This document shows positions 25,301 to 34,757 of a stretch of DNA of 64,000 nucleotides, in pieces. The notes below the pieces were generated by a model. It saw only the letters and a list, made by a program, of their open reading frames with translations. It had not been told where the DNA came from and searched no databases. A program made the translations under genes and the position numbers. How positions within the stretch are numbered: the first letter of the stretch is position 1; each line of letters begins with the position of its first letter. The DNA is from Aphrophora alni (Eukaryota; Arthropoda; Insecta; Hemiptera; Aphrophoridae). The stretch is from positions 36,330,216 to 36,394,215 of the forward strand of contig OY740768.1 in assembly GCA_963513935.1 (NCBI GenBank), given 5' to 3'.

Positions 25301-27776
25301 TAAGCACACTTATTACTTTGTCATAGTAATTTATCCTCTATGTAGGCTTATTAATTTTCAAAATAGCAAAACCAAACCATTTGCATGTATTTTCATAAAT
25401 AAGTATTTCATCCAAAACTTGTCCAACAAGTTTACATATGCATATACAGTATACATATAAGTTTACAGTATACATATGCTATATACTGTTTAAAAAATAT
25501 ATATAGAGAGAATTTATTTGTGTTTCAAATACCGACACTTATAAAGAAGAATAAATTAAGTTAGACCTATGTAGAAAAAGGCATATTAAAATTATTTATA
25601 AACATGTTTCTGACACTTACTTTCTTCTTTGGTTAAGAACTCAATCAACTGGTATACTTGACAAATTCCTTCTTGTGTTAATGGTGCACCTTCCATAATT
25701 CCCTTCACAGAGCCTTTAAACTTCTTTGAAAATGGAACAAGACCCCATTTTAAAGCTCTAAATTTATTTTTTTCAGTTTGGCAGTCACAACTAAAAATTT
25801 TTTAAATATATAGTATAAACAAATTATGTTAACAAATATTATAAGTTAACATTTTTTAAGACTTTATAACCTACTAAGTAATTGAATTGTATTTTTTTTT
25901 AAAACATCTGAGAAAGACAAAAAATATTGTGAAGATGATAACAGTAATCCTGAATGAAATTAATATCATTGTAATGATGATACTTTCCACAAAACATATA
26001 AAAGCAAATGGTAAATCTGACATTTCAAAGCTAGTTTGATATTTTTATATAACTTCTTTGTTTAGGAAAATCTAATTAAGTCTAGATTAATCTAAAACGT
26101 GTACATTCCATAATACAAACCTAAAAAACATTGATCTCAATGATATAGCCTACATTAGGCATCATATCTCTATGTTAAGTCAGCTGATAATAAATCCTGA
26201 TGTATCTTTGATGGTTATAATTAGTTTAATTTTTACTACAGAAATGAAATTAAATAAAACAGAATTTAATAGGCTAACTAAGATATATTATCTATGTAAT
26301 TTATGTTATGAAATTAATTTATAATAAGAGTGCCGAAGATAAGAAACATTAATCAACTGTAATTTAATTTTATAAAAATAAGTGTAAATACATATTGTAG
26401 TATTATCTGAATTTAGAATTGGAACTATTGGAGTACCTACCCCATTCAGAATTACTCATTTTTGTAGTAGGCCTAATGGTTGATTATTCTAGAGATTTCA
26501 GTTCAGTTTCAATCTTATCTATCCCAATTGTGGTACGGTACTTTGTATTTAATAATAATAAATCACATAAATTTTATTTTTTAGCATACCACATTTTTAA
26601 AACGTGCTAAAAAGTATAAAATAATTTTTCATGACCCTTCTACAATTTTGAGGGAGGATTGTTAGTGGCTATGGATATATTTGGAATACTAGGAGAGAAA
26701 AACATGGAGCGCAGGCAATCTATGATAGTTAGGGAGGAGTAAATAAAATAACTTGCAGTGAATCGCATTTCCGATTCATTGAAATTAGATGTGAATTCAT
26801 CCAGATCTGATGTATTACAGATCTATGTAATACAGATCTACCTGTATTATTTACTGGCTGCACCCCACGTTTTTCTCTCCAAGTATTCCAAATATATCCA
26901 TAGCCACTAACAAACAATATCAGCTAAAATATCAGTAGGTAGATTTATTATAGTGTTGTATTCTATATAGGCTATTACCTTATTTTTACAATATTTATAA
27001 AATCATAATAAGTCATTAGAACACAATGTATATATTGTTGTTTTTTTTTTTACTTTATTATGCCCATTGGTCTAATGAAGATAGAGGAAAAGTTAGCGTA
27101 AAGAACAAATTTAACCCTAGCAACTAAACTCAAATCTCTGCACTTTAGTGGTACCATTTCTGAGTTACCAATACTGTTCATGTTAGGCCTAGGACCTACT
27201 ACAAATAAAATCGAGACATGTGAACAAACAATAATAATTATTGTGTTAATTGAATTTAACCTAATAAATTAAACAAATATGAAGTAAAATTGACATAAGA
27301 GAAGATTTGCACATGAAGCTAATCTAGGTTAGCAGTAGGCCTAAGCCACAAATTAACATATTTTCCAAAGTGTAGAATACAGGTCTCATGGCGTCTATAT
27401 GATACAAAAAAGACCATCACTGTACAATACCTGAAGACCCCAAGTACACAATTTAAATTGTGTTAATCTTAAGTATTTTGTATAGAAACAAGTTGAGTTT
27501 GTAGTAGCTTAGTCACTTCAAACTCAAAACAATCACTATATACATTTTATTTGACAAATATGATAAATTTTTAATTTTGTATCCTACCATTAGATCTACT
27601 ATGCAGATTATAATATTATTGTAAAGCTAAAATACTTACTCATCAGTTGTAAGGTCCAAAACAAACGATAAGTGCATTCTAACTAGTGTATGAAATTGAA
27701 CATTATCTTCTTGCCTCAATTTAATAGCTAATTTCCAATCATCAGTTTCATCAATATCAGATATAATTAAAGCCAT
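9396..27776 (-). CDS. ARHGAP19: ARHGAP19-like Rho GTPase-activating protein (8 coding exons)
   Basis: Eight minus-strand exons join in frame with canonical GT/AG sites: 27776-27640, 25790-25621, 25237-25028, 21860-21655, 18628-18473, 18102-17869, 17746-17654 and 9968-9396. They total 1779 bases, or 592 residues plus stop. The RhoGAP domain spans about residues 75-250. It has a GIFRRTG arginine-finger loop near 108-114 (Arg about 111), ELPEPLL near 154-160 and NKMSAENLATLF near 221-232, with Asn 227 in the conserved Asn position. Such domains speed GTP hydrolysis by Rho-family GTPases. A PESSKKRRLIKQFNKEN segment in exon 6 is diagnostic for ARHGAP19, a RhoA GAP in vertebrates linked to mitosis and cytokinesis. 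The last exon is Ser/Pro/Thr-rich with several SP/TP sites, in line with the phospho-regulated tail of the family but longer. An extra phase-0 exon in the 7.7-kb last intron cannot be excluded. Confidence 0.9.
9990..10755. other. Intron 7, proximal part
   Basis: AT-rich intron sequence; nothing recognised. Confidence 0.5.
10756..11671. mobile_element. Tigger/pogo-like non-autonomous element
   Basis: The left end is TA then CAGTTGGCTCTCGACTATCG and the right end mirrors it imperfectly (CTGTCGGGTCGCGACA inverted), followed by TA. Subterminal TATCCGGA-type boxes occur near both ends. CAGT termini, TA duplication and CCGGAT boxes are typical of Tigger/pogo. The interior is AT-rich with no transposase seen. 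It sits in the last intron of the ARHGAP19-like gene. Confidence 0.6.
12151..12877. mobile_element. Foldback element, 727 bp, arms of about 355 bp
   Basis: 12151-12510 is the inverse of 12528-12877 with scattered mismatches, separated by about 17 bases. Outer ends read TTAGATTTTGTATGGATAGG on the left and the matching inverse on the right. The arms are non-coding. Related single arms lie at about 13100, 15350 and 33520, so this is a dispersed family. The transcript could form a very long hairpin. Confidence 0.85.
13100..13276. repeat. Solo arm related to the 12.15-kb foldback element
   Basis: Closely matches the right arm from the TCTTCTTTTTATA stretch to the terminal CTCCTATCCATACAAAATC. 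No inverted partner is present. Confidence 0.7.
13280..14640. other. Intron 7, middle part
   Basis: AT-rich; contains an A/G-rich tract at about 13903-13940 and a T14-like run near 14447. No coding pattern. Confidence 0.5.
14695..14810 (+). repeat. SINE-like repeat, 5' half
   Basis: Reads GTACTGGCTTGAGAATCG, then TAGCTGGATCTACACC, then a box-B-like GGGTTAGATCC. The same order occurs in inverse at about 41.5 and 46.4 kb. The copy stops near 14810 and its missing 3' half appears at about 15850-15975, as if split by a later insertion. Confidence 0.5.
14820..15345. other. Unidentified intronic insert
   Basis: Slightly less AT-rich than its flanks. A 67-codon plus-strand frame (15048-15248) starts MTAEVSTRLSGNNIGDW but matches no family I know. 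It lies between the two halves of a SINE-like repeat and may be part of a mobile element. Confidence 0.35.
15345..15545. repeat. Solo arm related to the 12.15-kb foldback element
   Basis: Same orientation as the right arm. Shares the CAACATTCAGCGCAGATCC-like start, the TTTTTATACTC stretch and the terminal TGTGTCTCCTATCCATAC. Confidence 0.75.
15850..15975 (+). repeat. SINE-like repeat, 3' half
   Basis: Contains TATTAGTGTATTCGAGGG and a TTATAAGATGACCA end that match the distal part of the family seen whole in inverse at 28.4, 41.5 and 46.4 kb. Confidence 0.5.
15990..17640. other. Intron 7, distal part
   Basis: AT-rich; nothing recognised. Confidence 0.5.
17654..17746 (-). CDS. ARHGAP19: ARHGAP19-like exon 7
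   Basis: A TTTTTCAG acceptor and ACT|GTAAGT donor bound 31 codons, phase 0 at both ends. The residues are basic (KHIFSKSKTTK, KHKRSCSEELL), like the Ser/Lys-rich tail of the family and a candidate nuclear-localisation or kinase-target region. Confidence 0.85.
17869..18102 (-). CDS. ARHGAP19: ARHGAP19-like exon 6
   Basis: 78 codons between a TTATTTAG acceptor and an AAG|GTAAAA donor, phase 0. Carries the family-specific LYAHIQSLPESSKKRRLIKQ segment and an RTRSFGDSIK end. These place the protein with ARHGAP19 rather than with other RhoGAPs. Confidence 0.9.
18180..18392. mobile_element. Palindromic insertion with 17-bp target duplication
   Basis: The insertion is flanked by perfect copies of TGAACTAAATAGACAAC (18163-18179 and 18393-18409). 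It has a 40-base leader with TTCTTGTTGAAACTC and then a palindrome with 85-base arms (18220-18304 and 18311-18395, the last bases shared with the duplication) and a 6-base centre. The arms look nearly perfect. A long duplication with no TIR transposon features suggests retrotransposition-type integration. The leader and outer arm recur at 50.74 kb. It lies in intron 5 of the ARHGAP19-like gene. Confidence 0.85.
18272..18320 (-). ncRNA. Hammerhead-like motif in the palindrome centre
   Basis: The minus strand reads GUUGC, then CCGACGA, then UGCC-GCAA-GGC, then GAAA, then CAAUUGUA. This follows the order and spacing of the motif beside the Penelope-like nuclease at 38.07 kb. Against the hammerhead core CUGANGA there is one change (U to C). 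Stem I is poor. Activity is doubtful. Confidence 0.4.
18473..18628 (-). CDS. ARHGAP19: ARHGAP19-like exon 5
   Basis: 52 codons between a CATGCAG acceptor and CAG|GTACTT donor, phase 0. Encodes the last helices of the RhoGAP region (MLSRVVAFMIAAGLDLFKVP) and an ARHGAP19-like linker. Confidence 0.9.
18740..19030 (+). pseudogene. LINE pol C-terminal tail, degenerate
   Basis: Reads RVKLGHLVKQEYLYRFDMME, then an FCGWGCLENETLSHTILYY stretch, which resembles the CxxC...ETxxHiLxxC tail after RNase H in jockey/R1-type LINEs. The final Cys has become Tyr and stops follow. Intronic and antisense to the host gene. Confidence 0.5.
19100..19950. other. Intron 4, AT-rich
   Basis: Short open frames only; nothing recognised. 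Confidence 0.5.
19954..20036. repeat. Palindrome, arms of about 34 bases
   Basis: TAAGACCAACTTTAT...CTCCTTA is followed after about 14 bases by its inverse. One-base length differences interrupt an otherwise near-perfect match. No target duplication found. Confidence 0.8.
20040..21640. other. Intron 4, remaining part
   Basis: AT-rich; includes a hairpin at 21274-21316 (AACCAAAGGATAT inverted across an AT run). No coding pattern. Confidence 0.5.
21655..21860 (-). CDS. ARHGAP19: ARHGAP19-like exon 4 (RhoGAP core)
   Basis: A GTTTCCAG acceptor joins exon 3 by a split Glu codon; the donor is AAG|GTACAG. Encodes RALQLLLLLLP, a long helix, and NKMSAENLATLFTPHLL with the conserved Asn that contacts the Rho-GAP interface. 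Confidence 0.92.
21870..23960. other. Intron 3, distal part
   Basis: AT-rich, including an (AT)n tract at 22321-22359. No coding pattern. Confidence 0.5.
22321..22359. repeat. (TA)n microsatellite
   Basis: About 39 bases of TA dinucleotide. Confidence 0.95.
23993..24490. repeat. Tandem repeat, three diverged units of 157-171 bp
   Basis: Units begin near 23993, 24164 and 24321. Each holds a TNTACACTA box, an AACTTTAT box, ACGGTTTTCTATTGTTC and a CTGAATTGAGA end. Divergence suggests an old array. Confidence 0.75.
24500..25015. other. Intron 3, proximal part
   Basis: AT-rich with a GTGCGCGCCC island near 24720; nothing recognised. Confidence 0.45.
25028..25237 (-). CDS. ARHGAP19: ARHGAP19-like exon 3 (arginine finger)
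   Basis: A TTTTTAATAG acceptor joins exon 2 by a split Asn codon; the donor is TCAG|GTATGT. Carries EGIFRRTGK with the catalytic arginine finger and FLAELPEPLL, both hallmarks of RhoGAP domains. Confidence 0.93.
25621..25790 (-). CDS. ARHGAP19: ARHGAP19-like exon 2
   Basis: A TTTTTAG acceptor completes an Asp codon from exon 1; the donor is AAGAAA|GTAAGT. Ends with GAPLTQEGICQVYQLIEFL, the entry helix of the RhoGAP domain. WGLVPFSKKFKGSVKG precedes it. Confidence 0.92.
25800..26660. other. Intron 1, proximal part
   Basis: AT-rich; nothing recognised. Confidence 0.5.
26661..26911. mobile_element. Short TIR element (MITE), 251 bp
   Basis: Terminal inverted repeats of about 57 bases begin GTTAGTGGCTATGGATATAT and match with about five differences. 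The interior has a smaller inverted CAGATCT repeat. Superfamily not identified; no clear target duplication. Confidence 0.75.
26920..27630. other. Intron 1, distal part
   Basis: AT-rich; nothing recognised. Confidence 0.5.
27640..27776 (-). CDS. ARHGAP19: ARHGAP19-like exon 1 (start codon)
   Basis: ATG at 27776 in a GCAATGG context opens 45 codons plus two bases, ending at GATGA|GTAAGT. The residues are acidic then amphipathic (MALIISDIDETDDWKL). The phase matches exon 2 exactly. No in-frame upstream Met is seen before a stop, so this is the probable start. Confidence 0.85.
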
Positions 27777-27779
27777 TGC

Positions 27780-28400
27780 ATTGATCCAAATAAAATATTA
27801 CATCCAACAGCTGATTATTGTTGCAAGTCTTGTCATTGTATATTAGAAACTTAGTAGTAGTCTATTGATGATTTTAGTCCTACATCTAAAAAACTGAACC
27901 TTAAAAATATTAGTCTTTATACCAGGTGAAGTTCACTAAACCAGCATATTTAATATTAACTACGGTCAAGTCATTATAAAATTCTCAGCATCATGTTAAA
28001 AAACAAAAACAAAACTAGGACACTTAATAGTTAATTCACAATTTACAAAAACGCTAAACAAAGAATTGTAACGTATATTTCATGTGGTTAAACTGTTCTA
28101 AAAAAATGTTTTGGCAATTTGTCACATTTTATAGGCCTACACTTCGTTTGAACACAATCTTTCGCACACTTAAAATCCACCATTTCCTTTTTGTACAAAT
28201 TATTCACTCACAAAATAATTGTACAAAATAACATTTTTTAATTTTAAGAACCATAACCAAAGCTGGAAGTGGAACAGAAAACAAAGCTATACTTTGAATT
28301 TGAAAGACGAAGCAGGGTGACCAACTATGATTTCGTAGTACAACATAAATGTTATTTCACTAAATTATTATTATTGTTTTTCCTCTCTTGTTGTTTGAAG
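27780..28400. other. Upstream region of the ARHGAP19-like gene
   Basis: Probably holds the 5' untranslated region and promoter. No TATA box or initiator can be chosen with confidence in this AT-rich sequence. Confidence 0.4.
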
Positions 28401-28404
28401 GATA

Positions 28405-28625
28405 ATAACCTCTAGGTCATCATCGCCTTATAAAAAAAAAATAGAAAAACTAACATACAATAAAATTCCTTACCTTCGAATACTCTAATAGCGTGAAGGA
28501 CGGAAAAAACATAAGTTGGTCAAAAGAGACAGGATAGAAAGATTAAAGAGAGATATCTAACCCAAAACGTGAAAGAGGCGTAGAATCAACTAGCTCCTAA
28601 CGGGATTACCAAACCTGTACTCAAT
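28405..28625 (-). repeat. SINE-like repeat copy
   Basis: In inverse, contains GTACAGGTTTGGTAATCCCG, a TTTTGGGTTAGAT box-B-like element, ATTAGAGTATTCGAAGG and a GGCGATGATGACC end, in the same order as the copies at 41.5 and 46.4 kb. Confidence 0.55.
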
Positions 28626-28639
28626 AAAGTAAGAAGTGA

Positions 28640-30700
28640 TCCTCACGAAATTTGGCCATACTATAGTACTGTAGCTAATTCACAGAGATGTCCTACAAAG
28701 AAATGTCTTCTAGTAGCAGTATAATAATATAATATCAAAATGAAAATGGATAAATTTTTTTCACCTATATTTTTTTTTAATTTTTGTTTATTTAGGGCCA
28801 AATCATTAAATTTATCAGTCATTCAAGTTGTCTCTATTACGATGAGTGGTCAAAGCATCAAATACGTTTTTAAATTTATAAAGATTTGTGCAGACACCAC
28901 CATAGCGTTGGAAAAATCGTATTTGATGCTAAATTAGAATTTAAGTTAGGTATTACTATTGGTTAAGAGTATTTGTTATTATTAAATGAAGGTTTTAAAT
29001 TCCGAAAAGAATCATTTTTTTAAAAAATTCATTCTTATTCATCTCTCAATTCTTACACAAAGATCCTGTATTAGTCTAAAATAACTCATTTTCTTGAAAT
29101 CGGTAATCTACATTATTTATTGTATTGATATAGACGTCTTCTTACATAGCTTAACTGAAAATATTGAGTTTCATTATTCATTAGTATATAGTATCATTCA
29201 AGTATACTCATTACCGTCCATATTAATACAAGTTTTGATAAAAATCTGTTCAAAACAGTAGGGGATTAAAAATTAAAGCATTTTAACTGTCTTTTAGAAG
29301 GTAAAACATGTTCATATTATATTTGAGATTATATACCGATATTTTTTTTTAGAAATGTTTTTGATTAATATTTAGGTTTGATAATATTATTATAGGTTGA
29401 GTAACAAAAAAGTGTTTTTCCCGCCGTATAGAGTAAGTATTTCATAAAAACAAAACTACAGTTAATTCAAAATTAATGAGCTTGTAGAATATTAGTTTCA
29501 TAAAAATTATTTGATATACTGTATTATGCATCTTTTGAAGAACTTAGGTGCTATAAATAGTTCTTCCACAAACACGAAGTTAGAAGTTAGTGTCCTATAA
29601 AAACAATGCTCTAATAATTGTATTGAAAATAATGTTTATACAAATTCCAAATGTAAAAGATGTAAATTGTTATTGGCAAATTATGTGTCTATGCTTTTAT
29701 GCAAGTGAGAAACTTGTGTAATGTGGTGTATGCTATTTATTTTATATAACGTTATCTGACTAATTTATAGTGTGGATTATTAAATGACAATAGAAAATAA
29801 ATTTATAAATTATGAGCACACTACAGTATTATGATATTAAATCTCTCTTGTATAGTCGACTGTGACGTTCAAACATATGATTGAGATTAAACACAGTTTT
29901 TCCTCACCTGTTGGAGAAGCTTCATTCTACTATATTTTATACATCTGTGATGTGATAACATCAACCGTGGTATTGTTCTGTGTTTGTAGTTTTGGCATTT
30001 AATTAATTTAATTATACATTTAATTACAGAATAAAATAACTGGCTTTCTCTTGTTTTTGTTCGTCTGCTAAAACGTAGAAGTGTTGTGAAGGTTTTGTAA
30101 TTAATAATGGGCTGTACTGGATATCCTATTCATTTGTTAGTAAGTAAATAATATTTTGATCAGTCTACCTAATATATAACTACAGATGAAGAACTATCTT
30201 ACATCTTATTTAAATTCTGTTGTTTGTTATGAAATACTTTTCAGTATTCGTAACGCCATTTTGATAGAAAGGAGGAAGGTCATTGAAATAGTCTGTCAAT
30301 TTTAAACCTAGGTTACTGCTTTGATAGGCTTACAATTTTCTAATACATTCAGCAAAACTAGTAAGATTTTAACCATATACCATTCATATATTTTCATACT
30401 TTTAACCTATGCCTATTGTTATTGTTAAGGTTGTAAGCTAGTAAGAAAATAGGTTAGGCTAGGCCTTTTACATTTACATTTACCTCATTTATTATCTTGT
30501 TGACAAAATGTCTTGCTGTAATAAATATATTGAAACGGTAATTATTTTGTAAGTCGATATACAGATTATTTAAAAAAATTTGTCTGTAAATATGCAGGAG
30601 AGTTGTCGGATCGATATAAGTGCAAAAATCTCATCAATTCGTCTTCAAATCACTCACTATATGCATGCGCACTTAATTCATTTATACAGGTTGGTATTAC
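28640..30700. other. AT-rich intergenic sequence
   Basis: No supported gene. A tiny frame at 30107-30139 (MGCTGYPIHLL) ends at a good donor (TTA|GTAAGT) and could be a short first exon, but nothing downstream confirms it. Confidence 0.4.
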
Positions 30701-30716
30701 TACGCTTCTAGGTAAT

Positions 30717-31071
30717 CGATTACTTAAAGGTCGCGCCTTTTTTTAAAAATTTCTTTTTTTATCGTCTACTACAACATACCTTACTTCTTATGGATAAATA
30801 AAGTTTTCCTAGCGCAAATCACTATTTTCACCGAAAAATCACAATCACAATCTAAAAACTACCAAATCGGACGTATTTATATATTAAAACATAATGGCAA
30901 TGTTAATTGCATATGGTTTGATGCATGCACATTTTACACAATGAGGCTATGCTAGATCGCTATTTCATATCACAACAGGTTTGTCCAGGTTGCCTTACGT
31001 ATGTTTATTGAAGTTAATAATTTGCTTACTTTGCAATATAATTATACATCACGACAGGTTTGGCCAGGTAG

Positions 31072-31149
<78 letters not shown>

Positions 31150-31490
31150 AAATCACCAGGCCAAACCTTTCATAAGTTTATTGAAGTTAGTAATTTGAAA
31201 TTAGATTATTAATATGGAGGATTCAAAACATATCATGTGATCTGTGATCACGGATATTATAGATTGAAATATCTTTAGTAACATTTGAGACGTAAATGGG
31301 AACATTTGCCATTATGTCTAACCTATAAATACGTCGGATTTGATGGTTTTTAGATTATGATTTTTCAGTGAAAAACAGTGATCTGCACAAGGAAAACATT
31401 ATTTATTCTTAAAAAGTAAGGTATGTAGTAGAAGATAAAAAAATAAATAAAATGTGGAAAATAAGGCGCCACCTTTAAGTAAACATTTAA
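30717..31490. mobile_element. Inverted-repeat element with AT microsatellite inside
   Basis: 30717-30905 is matched in inverse by 31300-31490 (TTACTTAAAGG end, GGCGCC box, AAGTAAGGTATG stretch, TTTGCCATTATG inner end). The 395-base centre contains GTTTGNCCAGG repeats in both directions and a 71-base AT tract. Non-coding; superfamily unknown. Confidence 0.7.
31073..31143. repeat. (TA)n microsatellite
   Basis: 71 bases of TA dinucleotide. Confidence 0.97.
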
Positions 31491-31571
31491 GTTACCCCCT
31501 TCTATGATATTAGATTCATGATGACTAGGTCTCTGAAACCCAGATCTACTAAAAGAACTATAGGTAAAGTG

Positions 31572-31613
<42 letters not shown>

Positions 31614-31720
31614 CCCCCCTTCTATGATATTAGATTCATGATGACTAGGTCTCTGAAACCTAGACCTACTAAAAGAACTATAGGTAAAGTGAGGTATATA
31701 TATATATATATATATGACAT
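31491..31720. repeat. 120-bp tandem duplication with AT tracts
   Basis: 31491-31610 and 31611-31720 share TACCCCCTTCTATGATATTA through AGGTAAAGTGAGG with only a few changes, each followed by a TA tract (31575-31611 and 31695-31715). Confidence 0.9.
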
Positions 31721-31729
31721 GCCGAGACC

Positions 31730-33510
31730 TAGTTCACATTGTTATGAACTCATACTGCATAGTGATTTTAACCAGTCCAATGACACGCTATTATCGTTAA
31801 CCTCAGGTGGCTAGGAATTTCCTCTTTTAATAGCTTATTTATTACAGAAATAATGGATTTTGGTCATTCAATTGGGTTTATATATATTGAAAGGATGATC
31901 TAACGATCATAATTGGAGGTATGTACAATACGATTTGCATAATTGTCACTACTAAATCGCAGTGATATGTATAGCCTACTGCATATTACCAAATAACTAA
32001 TTAATTATGTCAGTGTCTAACCTAATCCATTTCACTAGTCCATATATTATGTAAGTATCAGATGTTATAAAATAATCTTTAAATTGAGTTATTAAATAAT
32101 TACTAATTCCAAATGTTATAGGCCCTAATTGGTGATTGTGTATTATGATTATGGTTATATTTATGGTGTTCTTTTAGCCTTGATTTCAACAGATGAAATG
32201 ATTCGAAACATGATTGAATTACATTTAAAAAAAAATTCCTTATAATGTTATTCATTTTTTAACATGCTTTTTTCCCCCTTTTTTTTACCCTTTTGGACCA
32301 GTCTGGGAATTTACCCAGTCTCTCTCTTTAAACCCAGGGTTTGTACTACTAGTGTGTATTTGTTGTAAAATCGGTTGGTTGCAGCTCATTTAACCTTGTC
32401 TTTGATCTATGTTATATCATGTATTAAAACCACTCCACACAAGTTTTTATTATTTTTGAGGTGTTTCATTGTTGTTCCAATAGTTTTTAAGTTATTTATA
32501 ATTATATTTTTTAACAAAATTTTATTCGAATAGGAAATTGTTATTTGTGTGTCTTAATTTCCTAAAATATTATTATTTTACTTTTTAAGTGTAAAAATTA
32601 GAATTTTGTAATGAAAGGAAGATTAAAAAATCAAATCAAATTTCAGTAATTTTGATTAAATGTTAACTTTTTTTATGGTATCTGAGTCACAATTTGTAGG
32701 CTCTAATATTTAATTGAGAGTTATGGAACTTATATTATGTAATGAATTGTGTTGTTCAAAATTTAATAAAAGGAAACAAATATTTTGTAAATAATAGTCT
32801 AGGCCTAATTAAGATTTATAACCTACTTATCGATATTTGTCATATAGAAGACAAGTTACATTAGCTTCTAAATGCATACACACTTTCCTTAGGGTTTGAC
32901 ATGAAAATCATGTGGAGGATTAAAACAATGGTGAATAAATACTTCTAAACCATTCTACTGTTTGTTATCTATGAAGTGAGTTAAAATAAAGATAGATATT
33001 ATTATGGAAGAGTAAATCCAAGAAGAAATAATGTCAACTGACATAAAGGTTGCCATATCACTCTGCCTAACAGTCTAATCAAGTGTTTTGAAATGAGCTT
33101 TACTAATTAAATAGAACTTTAAAATAAAAGTATTCTGATTTAACCTATTGTTATTCTAATTCTAATCAATAATGTGTTGTAATTTTCATAGCAGAATTAC
33201 CTATTGCAAGGCTTGATTTTGTACACTGTAGGTTATTGGTACTCCGTGATATGATGAAAAAATTATATGGGAAGCAGACAATGGGTATGAGAGAAGGAAT
33301 AAGAAAACCTGTTTTAAATAATTGTGGTAGTACCCCTTTGATCGATAACAAGGTGTGCAATCGAATTAACTTTTATATCTTATTATTGTTTTTCACACTG
33401 TCGTTTTGGTTTATGGTAGAAAAATAAATAATTAGAAATACCAAATTTTAATGACTATGTTATTGACTTGTTTGTCTATAGGTTAGAGTTTAATAGGGGA
33501 TAAAACCTAT
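31730..33510. other. AT-rich intergenic sequence
   Basis: No supported gene; short open frames are not distinctive. Confidence 0.5.
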
Positions 33511-33514
33511 TATG

Positions 33515-33655
33515 TTTGGAGATTTTGTATGGTTTGGAGACACACGTTATCTTGGAAATTGGTCCTTAGTATTACCTAGTAGTACACAAATAGAAAACAC
33601 AATGAAACACTAAAGTTCTGAAATAGTTTGTAAACACTGAATTTGACTTTCTCAA
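33515..33655. repeat. Solo foldback-family arm, left-arm orientation
   Basis: Shares GGAGATTTTGTATGG, GTAGTACACAAATAG, AACACTAAAGTTCTGAAATA and the CTCAATTAG end with the left arm at 12151-12300. It directly abuts the transposase fragment that follows. Confidence 0.65.
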
Positions 33656-34190
33656 TTAGGTTTTTCTATCAGACAAATAGGATGGACTTGGTTTACAACA
33701 ATTCTTTATTTTCTGACGAATCGACGTTTACAAGAAATGGGGTTTTTAACTCCATAAATTCGCATTTGTGGAGTGAAGAAATTCAAAATTTCATAATTGA
33801 AACTTCTTCCAACATAGGTTTCACTTTAATGTTTGTTGTGGAATTATTTGGGACCATTCATTTTTAATGACAACTTTATGGATGGTGTGTATCTCATTTT
33901 TTGCAAAATGACTTGGAACCTATTTTAGAAGAAGTTCCTCTATTTACAAAGCATGAACTTATTTTCCAGCAAGATGGGTTAACTCCAGATTTCTCCACAG
34001 CTGTTAGGAATCACTTAAATAAAAAAATTGAAAATTGGATTGGACATGGTGGACTAATCAATTGGCCTCCAAGGTCACCTGATTTAAGCTGCTGAAGTTA
34101 TTTGAAATCACCACCATGAAATACAAAATGCAATTGAAGGAATCTTATTTAGAGCACCATGTTGTATACAATGTGGTGGAGGGCACTTTC
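33643..34190 (+). pseudogene. DDE transposase (IS630/Tc1-mariner superfamily) pseudogene
   Basis: Collinear fragments: a FSDESTFTRNGVFN stretch with the first catalytic Asp at about 33710-33750, then HLWSEE. After a frameshift come MQNDLEPILEEVPLF and IFQQDGLTPDFSTAVRNHLN with the second Asp, WIGHGGLINWPPRSPDLS, and a stop where the third acidic residue should follow. The motifs match the insect DDE_3-type transposases often labelled Tc3-like. Frameshifts and stops make it inactive. A relative lies at 53.47 kb. Confidence 0.75.
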
Positions 34191-34199
34191 AACAATTTT

Positions 34200-34455
34200 T
34201 AAATTAGTAATTTTTTTATACCTCTTTAAATTTTATTTTGTATTTCCATTGTCTAACCTACTAAAGAATTTTCGAAGTGACTTTACATTTTTGTTTACAG
34301 TTCTGTTTTGTTTTGGTGTAATAAAAACTTTTTTTCTTAAGTTTATAATAATTTATTACGGACTTCATATTCATGATTTTTCACATAATTTGGTTCTGGA
34401 GTAATTTCGGATATTATGGAGAACTACCAAGATACAAAATGTTTAGTTTTTAGCC
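34200..34455. other. Sequence between pseudogene and Harbinger element
   Basis: AT-rich; nothing recognised. Confidence 0.4.
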
Positions 34456-34757
34456 AATGGGCTGTATCCATAAAACTAAAGGATTTCCTCACAAGTATAA
34501 GGTAGAAGTATAAGGTTTTGCTAAAAAGTATAAGGTAGAGGTATAAGGATATCCTTCTTTCCATATTCATAATCAAAACCTTATACTTGCAAGGATATGA
34601 TCCTTGGAAAAGTATAAGGTTTTACAATAAACAGATTTGGTAAGCAGTGAAAATCAGCTGATTCATTGGGATTGTTGTCTCCGCATTATCTTGTTTTCTT
34701 CCAAATAGGTTATGGTAGTGTGTCACCATTTGCTACTTGGTTTTGTTTGTCTTAGTT

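Noticed and set aside
26729..26917. 62-codon minus-strand frame
   Set aside because: Runs through the arms of a non-coding TIR element.
30981..31175. 64-codon frame with Tyr-Ile repeats
   Set aside because: Translation of the TA tract; same for the frame at 31518 and the one at 3307.
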